A stretch of DNA of 64,000 bases from Flectonema sp. DT1601 (Eukaryota > Euglenozoa > Diplonemea > Diplonemida > Diplonemidae), in NCBI GenBank assembly GCA_964019425.1, contig OZ025819.1, forward strand, positions 761,840 through 825,839. Reading direction: 5' to 3'. The translations under genes were made by a program, and so were the position numbers. The notes beneath the pieces were generated by a model, which saw nothing but the letters and a program-made list of their open reading frames with translations, made no database searches and had not been told where the DNA came from. Shown here piece by piece: positions 30,801 to 37,992 of this stretch. Position 1 is the first letter of the stretch. Each line of letters starts with the position of its first letter.

Positions 30801-33800
30801 GCGGCTCTTTCGGATACATTTTCAGTGAAGGTAGTAATTCGTGATAAAACTGCACCCACAAATGTTGTTAAGTACAGTTCTGGAGAGGATGTTCGAATTG
30901 CCACACCAACAGTACCTTCGGCAAATAGAATTACTGGAGGCGGGTGTTCAACTACTACGTCAGTGTTAAGGGGAACCTTTTGCACTGGAGGGTACATAAC
31001 AATTAGTGGATCTGCGTTGTCTAAAGTACCTCTCATGTACCCAAATGGTATTCTTTTGACGCCAACAGGAAGTTCCAGTGGTGACTCTCCCACATGCGAG
31101 TTTGATGACCCCACTGTAAATAGTGATTCTTCCCTGACTTGTTACCTTGGAATTCCACAAGGGTCTTCAGGACAATTCCAATTTCCTGATATCGCAGGTC
31201 CTGTTGTGATCACATCATCTGACAATGTAGTAGCTGCTATCTCTTCTGTTGAAGGCGGTGGCTGTATGCCTACTATTGGTAACACCGGACTTTTGAGTGG
31301 ATGTAAAGGAGGACAACTTATTTTTAAAGGAGATCATTTTTCACCATCGTTGCATAATTCGATTGCAGTCAAACTTGCTCAGGGAACATCAAGTACACCC
31401 CCAACGTGTGAACACATTGAAACTACAGTGAGAGAGATCAGATGTGGTCTTGCGTCTCAAAGAGAAGATGCTGTTGATGAAATGGTGGAATGGGGAGTCA
31501 CGCCTGATAACATCCCAAATCTAAATACTGATGCTGTTAGGGTTTCTATGATATTCTCTCCAGCAGTTTTCTCTCTAAGTGGTGGTGGTTGCAGGACAGG
31601 AAAACCATGGAACCTTCAATCATGTTCGGGAGGCACACTTACAATTCGTGGTGCCAACCTTGACAAAGTAACCACTGTAAAACTTGCATCTGGAGGACAA
31701 TTAAAACCAACGTGCATTGTTCAAAAAGTAACATCAAACCAAGAGATTCAATGCGGTCTTATCATCCCTGATGGAGCTTCTGGTAAATGGTCTGTCAGTA
31801 CTGTTCATCAATCAACTACAACACTTGTTGAAAGTTCTAACAATCCTCCTGTTACGTTTGAGGTGTTGATGGCACCTGTCGTTAGTTTTATTTCGGGAGG
31901 AGGTTGTCAAAGTCAGTTAAATGATTGCACTGGAGGAGAGTATCTACTTATCACTGGACTATCATTTCTCCCGAATATCACAAGAGTGACCCTTACCTCT
32001 GACTCTACAACTACCGCAGACTCACCAACATGTAATGGTGTTGCTGAATCGACTACCTCCATAAGGTGTTTCTTAAAAGCTCCTCCAGGCATCACAGGTT
32101 CATGGAAGGTTCTTGTCAGTTCGTACAGTTTGTTAGCAACAACTGTTCCAGTGATAAAAATTGCTGCGAATCCTCCTAAAATTACGAAAGTATTTGGAGG
32201 TGGATGCTCATCATCTCTAACGAATTGCTCTGGTGGAGTAGATCTTGTCATAGAAGGGCTTCGTTTTAACGAGGTACCTTCAAAAAGCGTTTTAGTTTTC
32301 AGATCTATTTCGGGTTTGGGACAGGTTCAGCCAAGCTGTGAGATTCGTGAAAGGGACAGCACTGCTTCGAAACTGGTATGTAAGTTAGTGACACCACCTG
32401 GTTCTGAAGGTGGCTTTGCATTGTCTGTAAGAGCAACACCAGAAGGTGCTATGAGCAATGAAATAACTGTCAATCTCAAGCCACGTATTGTACTGTCATC
32501 GTTTAGAAATGGAGGATGTAATTCTGACCCGTCATCGTCCCTTTCTCTCTTAAACTGTTATGGTTCTTACTCAAGAGACACTGATGTTTCAGGAGGTAAT
32601 TTAGTAATTCAGACTTCTTCATCTTTCCATCCTGGAGATGTATCTCAGACAGCCATCACATTTTCCGGACCTGTAGCTTTACCAACTTGTGATGTAAACT
32701 TCGTCAACACGAGTACCTTATTCTGTTCACTTTCAATTCCAGTGGCCTCATTAGGACAGTCTTGGAGCGTTTCTGTTACCAGTAAGGGAGTGTTGTCCAG
32801 TAATATTGGAATTATTTCTTCTTATGTTATGAATCCGGGCTCAACACAAGCAAAGAGTGCTTCTGGAGCCTATTGTGAGCCTTCTACTGGAACTGATTTG
32901 GAAAGTTGTTCAAACGGAAGGTTGATAGTGAAAGGCGTTCACTTCGATTTCGTCAATCCATCGAATAACGTGATCCAATTTACAACAAGTTCTCCAAATA
33001 CAGCAGGAACATCACCAGGCTGTACTCTAGTGTCTGGTTCTGTTCTTCCTAAGCAGCTTTCATGTGACTTGTTGGTACCCCCTAACTCACAAGGCCCGTG
33101 GACTTTAAATGTTCGCAGTAGTGGAGGGTCTACTGGGAGTACAACTGGAGGAGTTTCCTTATCGATGTATCATCCATCGCCTGTTGCTCATGAACAACAG
33201 TACGGATCACGAACAGAACCAGGCATCACTGTTACTCTGACAACTGATATCGAAGGTTTACATGTAAGGAGATGGCGGGAAAACTTAGCTGAATATTTAC
33301 AATCTCGCTTTAAGTTCAATTCCGGGGATCAGACCAGATTTCCGATTACTTCCAAGAGAGTGTTGGTGCTCAGTACGAAAGCTGGATCATCGGTCATCGA
33401 TATGGTGTTCACACCAATAGAATCAGCAGATTCTGTTTCTCAGAAGGAGTTGACAGACACCTTTGCTGCTGCTGCTGCTGACGTAGAAGACGGAACCGGA
33501 ATAAGACAATTCCTATCAATACAAGATGTGTCTGCTGCTGGAGATGTTGTGCTTCCCCCTGCTTATGTCAATCCAAACTTTGTCAGCGGTAGTGGTTCAT
33601 CTGATAATTGGGCAGAGGACAACTGGTGGGTTATATTAATAATTTGTTTATTCTTTTGTTGTTGCTGTTGTGGACTTGCATACCTCTGTGTTAAGCACCG
33701 TCGAAATAAGGGAGAATCCAAAAAGCAGGTTACTGATGTTAATAGCTCTCAGAAATCATCAGCACCACTGCCGCCGTTAGTGCGTGTCACTGAAAACCCT

Positions 33801-34010
33801 ATCAATAGTGAATTTCATAAGCAACCTGCAACCGGATCTGCTAAGACTCCTGCCCCTCGTGGACCGCCATCGCGAGACTCATATGGTAAATCGTACTCAG
33901 ACGATTATTATGGAAGTTACGGAAGTTATAGTTCATATTCTTACACTGACTCATCATACACTTCTGATGGTTCTGCATCTGCCACACCAGTGAGAAAAAA
34001 GAAAGATTAG
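24882..34010 (+). CDS. Giant single-pass surface protein with 15 IPT/TIG-like repeats
   Basis: 3042 residues in a single 9.1-kb exon. A signal peptide (MWQLFPVLFCFVWDVKA, then Q) begins it. The N-terminal ~300 residues have cadherin/VCBS-like modules with SVNDPPMF and TPVNDDPIAV motifs; several further beta-sandwich-like modules follow; near residue 970-1010 is a Cys cluster of the DGxxCxDG...GxRCxxGxCxG kind. From ~1120 to ~2765 I count 15 repeats of about 110 residues, each opening with a Gly-Gly-Gly-Cys-like motif, then C.gG.L.I.G..F, as in IPT/TIG (immunoglobulin-like, plexin/transcription factor) domains with an added disulfide. A SEA-like segment precedes the transmembrane helix at ~2915-2940 (WWVILIICLFFCCCCCG). 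The ~100-residue cytosolic tail is Pro-, then Tyr/Ser-rich and ends RKKKD. Probably an adhesin or receptor at the cell surface. Confidence 0.85.
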   Translation: MWQLFPVLFCFVWDVKAQNDPVYTVNNLVVNEDGGGVGLQCNTMTLLCTFPSFISRATTGGGATDDPMQTLAAAVVVTPSISTIRRDAIFAVPPAIVMEPTQAVADGTLTFTLNPDMSSDPAIATEQIITVTVTMTDTPNTNNPVVRTFTLTIRSVNDPPMFNTLNFPTVTVTEDSGLSTTNDFLSGVRAGPLTATNELPPHLAAQTLTATCVAMDTTLFQVQPAVVIDPTTYLNAAPLGNAILTFTAFDNAFGTTTVSCTITDSLGGTCVDANCPVVFTIDITPVNDDPIAVIDTTLPIGPSGYPTLDVMSDQSGTPSEFSNFLQNIAPAELTNTWEQPPVQTVINPVLCSAAPMILTNVQIDSVTGMLSLVTLMVANPPETAIVSCNVTDSVGASITIDFAVVIENPSPMYPPVEWNSPDKLQFVLYPPQYPPQFVQRISDGDLTVKLSMPAPVAVNLFPSGVGLLFQPYPIVFNRNEQSKTFKVIGASAGEIRINWTLSDYAVYDPPSAEVIRINENFFIFEPNPLPTIFVGVESPPITVRLAAGIRVNVSLQCTGPSGMVLTPNYLNWTDPTILTQDFTITHDQVYINAPITCAVLGGDRDDFDPPAITVDIRPQFQFIPSTYPELTIGGPPTTMAVKIFKKPNASVILTPTVVSAGGPNCLQFSPPQLDFNATVFVETQFYTVTSSCGGDHLIENRLSGSSSADFMEPVEPNIISVVEKAWGLRFGTGSYFPIVSGMSLAEVFFNTPVPTVIVEVTDSKGVIDRTSTGITIKLSVSDGTLESGTDEAPVVSGVATFRHIKFIDHPTNPMFIFQAVQSGSIAGVTSYPVTGKTIIGGPVAISAVPAYSIRFGSPAESLFSLEGQGANVTVGTIVSKIVVQLLQSDGQIDVQTPNVTISISGDNAALPGTGTREEFVAGNGVFRNFMFTGIPSVNPITLKFTAGSEGGHQVSGSILWSGLVNVLPATCNPTTFVPTCLCTSAPDGSLCSDGNWLSVGDRCQAGSCLGISPTGFTTNPVQIRVGEQFDLSIQGDRLPLPPAFLGEIKLIPPGENCSTYTGAEWPGGVIRARGSATAFTTTAASDVPVVVCFDVDGSGGPMPLVNVGTSGLIIAPATPIEITSITGSTCSSSLSPHSLIGCTEGVITINGRNFDGSLEGNKINFQSSQSLAGSPPTCVVSSVIPGVGSGSLPNQLLCDLKIPASGTGTWTGTVQVLSEIATPNFMLGVVSPRPVVVQLQDPECRTNKIDPLTGCREGTLTILGSGFDDTNIGNNAVLFKRLPSSVGVDSPTCTIITVSPSQLSCSIQLEPLTSGTWEVSVKIFSSSLESITKQGFISFRKTSPVLNEIICDNRIVTNGGGVNACTSGQLTITGYGFDSLVFTDNVIVLGDISCVAVDVSFTVLKCDYTVLPHQAGDYVLQVNVAGEISNGLPISLRGRIPEITSISSAVCQVGSGTISPRKCESGGLLEIVGFGFDFFTNQNKVMLTAGTSSSLQSPNGLPTCDVTTQDARAGTITCALTGPPAIVGVWNLEVVVKGFEYPDRAGASVEIVPKLPFITSIVLDTCESVPGSNDLTNCDDGILTIVGQNFDLRETKNSIKFVSSNPNTIIPSCNVQDSSTTDDLLICPIKFYAGEVGQLSVSVVTPPVESLPSSVRISQKSNLIPMISSIQGGGCSSLVASAALTSFQCTGGPLTITGRYFKPSESNLIFTPTGTNSVATPGCVPPVGVTLSNDVDYECVLSASRGVTGSWYPQIQFGTMQSSNNIVSMTVVPAPVVTGFTSVQCQTAGLGYIHLCEPALVSVGGSLTRVLNIVISGNNFNPDQLTRNVIEFVSNDNTVRCNVTAAIVTQISCLLQLPVLDSSNFFLEGTLEVDGVSSSTSLTASSFSAFTPRVFTIVGGGCQPTATDLYLTECSGGDLEFTGTGFASTVNNSRDEVNVVFKSIAGDSAVTPVCAIKSLAAGKLVCSLQILGGAALSDTFSVKVVIRDKTAPTNVVKYSSGEDVRIATPTVPSANRITGGGCSTTTSVLRGTFCTGGYITISGSALSKVPLMYPNGILLTPTGSSSGDSPTCEFDDPTVNSDSSLTCYLGIPQGSSGQFQFPDIAGPVVITSSDNVVAAISSVEGGGCMPTIGNTGLLSGCKGGQLIFKGDHFSPSLHNSIAVKLAQGTSSTPPTCEHIETTVREIRCGLASQREDAVDEMVEWGVTPDNIPNLNTDAVRVSMIFSPAVFSLSGGGCRTGKPWNLQSCSGGTLTIRGANLDKVTTVKLASGGQLKPTCIVQKVTSNQEIQCGLIIPDGASGKWSVSTVHQSTTTLVESSNNPPVTFEVLMAPVVSFISGGGCQSQLNDCTGGEYLLITGLSFLPNITRVTLTSDSTTTADSPTCNGVAESTTSIRCFLKAPPGITGSWKVLVSSYSLLATTVPVIKIAANPPKITKVFGGGCSSSLTNCSGGVDLVIEGLRFNEVPSKSVLVFRSISGLGQVQPSCEIRERDSTASKLVCKLVTPPGSEGGFALSVRATPEGAMSNEITVNLKPRIVLSSFRNGGCNSDPSSSLSLLNCYGSYSRDTDVSGGNLVIQTSSSFHPGDVSQTAITFSGPVALPTCDVNFVNTSTLFCSLSIPVASLGQSWSVSVTSKGVLSSNIGIISSYVMNPGSTQAKSASGAYCEPSTGTDLESCSNGRLIVKGVHFDFVNPSNNVIQFTTSSPNTAGTSPGCTLVSGSVLPKQLSCDLLVPPNSQGPWTLNVRSSGGSTGSTTGGVSLSMYHPSPVAHEQQYGSRTEPGITVTLTTDIEGLHVRRWRENLAEYLQSRFKFNSGDQTRFPITSKRVLVLSTKAGSSVIDMVFTPIESADSVSQKELTDTFAAAAADVEDGTGIRQFLSIQDVSAAGDVVLPPAYVNPNFVSGSGSSDNWAEDNWWVILIICLFFCCCCCGLAYLCVKHRRNKGESKKQVTDVNSSQKSSAPLPPLVRVTENPINSEFHKQPATGSAKTPAPRGPPSRDSYGKSYSDDYYGSYGSYSSYSYTDSSYTSDGSASATPVRKKKD

Positions 34011-34447
34011 TGCTTTGTGTGGACTAGATATTCGTTTTCCCCTCTAAGTTTTCGGCGCAAGTCGCAATTCCTTGCTGTGCTTTTGTTTAGTAGTATTGTT
34101 TAGCACAGTTCAAGATGAAGATCAAAACAACAAATTGATAACAGTTTGTTGCATTCTATTGTATCTACCCTTTAGACCATTTTCCCAAATGTAGATTCGT
34201 TCGTTAGCATGCTGGCTTATCCAGCTTTAGTTTTTGTCAGTATCTGTTACAGTTTGTTGCGCTTTAGTTCCCAATGTGCTCTACCCTGGCTGTTTTCGCC
34301 AGTTCTTTCTTGTTTGCACCTGGTTAAAGAGCGTCACCCTACCCAGTTAGTTACTTGTTTTTGAGTGTCTTTGTGTTATGCTTCTAACTTACTGCCATCC
34401 AACTTGCCAGTTTAGGTTAAAATGTAGGGTTTGCAGGTGAAAAAATT

Positions 34448-34519
34448 GCTCCGGGCGGGGTTTGAACCCGCGACCCCAGGCTCATAAGACCTGTGCCCTA
34501 ACCACTAGGCCACCGGAGC
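34448..34519 (-). tRNA. tRNA-Ile (anticodon UAU)
   Basis: Full cloverleaf on the - strand, 72 nt: 7-bp acceptor stem GCTCCGG/CCGGAGC, D arm GCCT...GGGC with box A TGGCCTAGTGG, anticodon stem CAGGT/GCCTG with loop CTTATGA, T arm GCGGG-TTCAAAC-CCCGC (box B), no intron. An A discriminator is followed by AATTTTT, a Pol III terminator. The anticodon reads UAU (Ile AUA). Position 37 is G, whereas tRNAs reading A-starting codons nearly always have A37. It is the only gene on the - strand. Confidence 0.85.
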
Positions 34520-34648
34520 TTCATACCAATTTTCCCGTCATCTATTCTTGTGCTCGTAAATGAGAAATTTTACCTCATTTTTCTCTTCTTCCAGGGTGCT
34601 TTCTGCTTCATTCTTATCTATAACAGGTGAAGACGACAAAGACCATGT

Positions 34649-34931
34649 GATACTGCAACTGGAAATATTACTGCGCTGAATAATTACTGCGGGGAAATAT
34701 TACTGCGTGGAAAAATCAGTGCGGTTTCTTCCACTTGGTGGTAGAAAAAAATTGGTTGCTTTTTTGCTGTGTAAGGCACCAGCAGAAAAATGCAGCTGGA
34801 AAAAAATCAATTCTGAGCAGAAATATTAGTGCGGTGGAAATATTACTGCGTGGAAAAATTAGTGCGGTTTTTTGCAGATTTGGAAATTAGTGCGGTTTTT
34901 TCCACGCAGTAATATTTCCAGTTGCAGTAGT
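34649..34931. mobile_element. MITE with 23-25-bp perfect terminal inverted repeats (TA target, Tc1/mariner-like)
   Basis: 34651-34675 and 34905-34929 are perfect inverted complements (25/25), starting TACTGCAACTGGAAATATTA. As the outer two bases are TA on both sides, the likely element is CTGCAACTGG...CCAGTTGCAG flanked by a TA duplication. Inside, subterminal motifs repeat: GAAATATTACTGCG several times and AAATTAGTGCGGTTTTTT-like three times. No coding capacity. TA duplication points to Tc1/mariner superfamily mobilisation; the identical ends suggest it is young. Confidence 0.8.
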
Positions 34932-35893
34932 AAGAAGATAACGCCAGATAGTGTACGGCATCGACGGGGCAGTCGATGAAGCGAGGTTGATGAGTCTTGA
35001 TTCATGTCTAATTTGTTGCGTGTTAACCTTGATTTATTTATCCAAGAATTCACGCCCTTGACATAAAAATGTATATGCAAAACAAATATGACTCATCTTA
35101 CTTGCTACATGAAAAGCATTTACTCGCTAACCCATTATTATCTAAGAAATGGGTTCATGCATACTTTTTTTAATACTTTTTTCGAGAAAGAAGAGGTTAT
35201 CTTGGTCTGTCAACGCCCCTCCTGTTCTACTACGCATGATGTGTTTATTGGTGAAAATACCAATTTCTTGCGTTCACTATTGCTGGTCATATCTCGTATT
35301 TCTTTCGGGAAAGAAGAGGTCTGTCTACTACGTTGCTTTCCCTCCCTTGGTTTCCCTCTCCGTCAAGTTCTTGAGAACATCTAGGTGTGTATAGTTGAAG
35401 ATAAAGCCAATTCTTTTTTGAGGGATAGAGAGGCGGATAAGTGGGAGAGCAAACCCTCGGAGCCAGCGATTCTTATGATGTTTTTTTTTCCCCCATTTCC
35501 TTTTAAACCCCAGAGAGTAGAATAGTATTTTTTGAAAGTCGGCCATCGATTGGTGCTCTATGTTCTGTATCACCTGAAATTACTCCTGAAGAAAGTGAAG
35601 AGCCTGAATACCAGGCAGTACCTTGAGAACGCATACTTGTAAATTAAGGTACCTTCTTCATCGATGACTTATGAACTTCCAATGGACGTATTCTTTCGTT
35701 GCGAAAATTATGATCTCAACTACCATGTCTCCTACTAAAACCCAAGAGACTGATGTTGACACGTCACTTCCATTATTATTATTATCACTCGATGACAGGA
35801 AGTTAGAAATATGAGTTTTTGTTAAAAATAGTTCACCAAATCAATAAATAGAAATTGTACCCTCTCAGGCATTCATTAGGGACGTTTTTTTTT

Positions 35894-36034
35894 GCATTTA
35901 ACAAGTATTGTAAGAACGAAAAAGAATGTTGGCAGCACACGTAAACCTCCTTAGCTTTATCAGTTTAAGTCGGTTCACGGTTTCGTGCACAAACAAAAAA
36001 ACACAGTGTTATATCATTATTTTCTGTATAGTTG
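35894..36034 (+). repeat. Dispersed repeat R2, copy 3
   Basis: Same strand as copy 1; shares GCATTTAACAAGTATTGTAA and the CTGTATAG edge with inverted copy 2. It ends ~50 bases before the duplicated penta-EF segment. Confidence 0.85.
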
Positions 36035-36158
36035 AAGTTAAAGCCAATTCTTTTTTTGATATCTAGGCACACGTCACTGCCTTATGTTTGTGATGGGATC
36101 GAATATGGTTACTTATTTTATAAATTATTATCTTCAGCATTCTACTAATAAACAAAAC

Positions 36159-36759
36159 ATGGCAACTGAACAACAAATGATGGGATGGTTTTCAGCCATC
36201 GACAAGGACAAGTCAGGAGCACTTGACGGTAAGGAATTGCAGGTAGCCCTTCGTCAGGCAGGACTGAACTTCAGTTTGATGACCGCAGGAATGATGTTGA
36301 GATTATTTGATCCATCAAAGTCTGCAAAGATTTCATACAATGAATTCAAGAATTTATTTGGTTGGATTGGACAGAAGCAGCAAGCATTTGGTCACTTCGA
36401 CGCTGATAGATCTGGCAACCTGAACAGAGCTGAGGTCTACAACGCAGTAGCACAGGCATTCCCACACATGAGACTCGACCAGCCTGCTTTTGAAGCAGCT
36501 TTCTCTACCTACGACCCAGACAGGTCTCAAAGTATGAGCTACACAGAGTACGTTGCCTTCTGTGGGTACCTTGAGCACTGCTCCAGAACTTTCATCAGTT
36601 TCGATGCCCAGCGTAGTGGTAGCGTCACTATGAACATGAGCCAGTGTATGTTTATTTTTTCATGTTTTTATATCTATTGAGTTTGTGCAAGGAAATTATG
36701 ATAACCAAAACCAAAACCAAAACCAAACAGTTGTCTACGCATCTTCCCAGTGCAAGTAA
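36159..36759 (+). CDS. Penta-EF-hand calcium-binding protein, copy 2
   Basis: Exons 36159-36645 and 36731-36759, 171 residues, same five EF-hands and same spliced ending FVYASSQCK as copy 1. The only residue change I see is Val for Glu in the helix after the first EF loop (LQVALRQ). Both copies keep full frames, donors and acceptors, so both are probably expressed. The duplication is recent or the copies are kept alike by conversion; they are 24 kb apart, in the same orientation. Confidence 0.9.
36646..36730 (+). other. Intron in penta-EF gene, copy 2
   Basis: GTATGT...AAACAG, 85 bases, phase 1; one CCAAA-type unit shorter than in copy 1. Confidence 0.85.
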
Positions 36760-37992
36760 GTCCGTAGTCTGGATCTGATTCTCCCAATGCATGCCAATCT
36801 TACCCCTTGAACTGAACGAAAGAAAAGTTGAAACAAATAAAATAAATGAAATATAATCCTTGCCCTTATTTGATTAGATAGACCACTAAGATAAAAGAAG
36901 ACGGAGAGAAGTCAAGTGATTTTTATTCTTATTTGTTGAAATCGAGTAATCGGTCGTTTTTGTTTCAAAAAAAAAAAAAAAAAATATATGTTGTGCGATT
37001 GAGTATGTTTTAGTGAAATGAATACTTCTATGAGCTTCTACCTAACCTAATTGGTTGGTTAATTAGAAAGTCTGTTTGACTTTTTCATAACAAGCTAACT
37101 AATACTTCTGGTCAACTGCTTTCGCAAGTTCTTGCAAAAAAAATATTGAATACTTTGAATTCTTTTTCCTTTCCCGAATTTTATCGACTTTTTTTTTTTT
37201 TTTTTTTTCCCTGTGTGCGTTAAGGAAAAAAAAAAAAAAAAAAAAAAGAAACAGTTTGCACTGAAACCGCCAGATAGTTTTCTCGCACATGCACCTTGTT
37301 GAGAAAATTTTGATTTATTTTCGCTTTTCACTTATTTTTATCCCCCCTCTTCTTTGCAGGGCATGGGACGCTCAACCTGATAGTACGTGGTCCCCGAATG
37401 ACTAGATTCGATGACGTTCTCTGGTCAATAAAACGGAATATATCTAGGGTTATTCTGGGTGTACCTATGTATGTCTGAAAACTGTATTTGCTACATGTTA
37501 TTCGCACTTGCGAAATACCGCAAAGTGCAAGAGGGACTCTCCATGAACACCAGCACACAAAAATCTCATTTCTCAATTCAGGTGACAAGTATGTGATGCC
37601 AGCCACCCGATTTCGGACGGAAATGAACCAAACGATGCAGCGCATTAAAATGCCGCTTCCATCGAAAAATTTACCATTTTTTTTCAATTAATTTCATTGT
37701 CCGGAATTTGGTCGCAAAAAAATAATTTTGACTTGATATTCTCTTTTTTGTCCCATCTTTTCTAAACTTTTTTTTCTTTGATAAACGACCGACCAAAAAA
37801 TATTTTTTTCAGTCGAGTACTTGATATCAGTTTTATATGAGAGAGTTTCACTCTCTCTTCTTTCCGGTATTTAAAAAAAAAAAAAAACAACCGTTTAGAT
37901 AAAAGCCTTGTATTGTTTCGTTGATCTCAGGACTGAGGGGGTTTCCCTCATTGTCGCTTTCTACCTTTTTTTTAGTCTACTTTATTTCCAGC
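36760..37992. other. Spacer with repeat R5 and homopolymer tracts
   Basis: No gene. The segment 37360-37480 starts like the repeat at 41262 (CATGGGACGCTCAACCTG), followed by R5. A and T tracts lie near 36967-36983, 37189-37208 and 37225-37247. GAGAGAG/CTCTCTC forms a small hairpin near 37840-37857. TTTATTTCCAG ends 1 base before the MLH3 ATG. Confidence 0.5.
37555..37760 (+). repeat. Dispersed repeat R5, copy 1
   Basis: About 200 bases strongly similar to 55203-55415 (shared GACAAGTATGTGATGCCA, CCGATTTCGGACGGAAATGA, GATGCAGCGCATTAAAATGC). Confidence 0.85.

Larger units (their letters stand above)
34011..36158. other. Spacer with tRNA, MITE and repeats
   Basis: No protein gene supported. Contains tRNA-Ile (34448-34519, - strand), the MITE (34649-34931), repeat R2 copy 3 and two copies of a short motif (TATAGTTGAAG.TAAAGCC) near 35390 and 36028. 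36083 onward is the 5' flank of the duplicated penta-EF segment. Confidence 0.6.
36083..36865 (+). repeat. Segmental duplication, copy 2 (penta-EF gene with flanks)
   Basis: See 11942-12716. Conservation of the intron and both flanks shows that a DNA copy was made, not an mRNA-derived one. Confidence 0.95.

Noticed and set aside
35088-35384. 98-codon frame
   Set aside because: Low complexity in parts, an internal repeated phrase (GAAAGAAGAGGT), overlapping frame on the same strand equally long, no domain.
37328-37687. 119-codon - strand frame
   Set aside because: It overlaps repeats R5/R6 and is not kept in the other R5 copy.
37921-37992. Upstream extension of MLH3
   Set aside because: No ATG; MLH3 proteins start a few residues before the first ATPase motif, as with ATG 37993.
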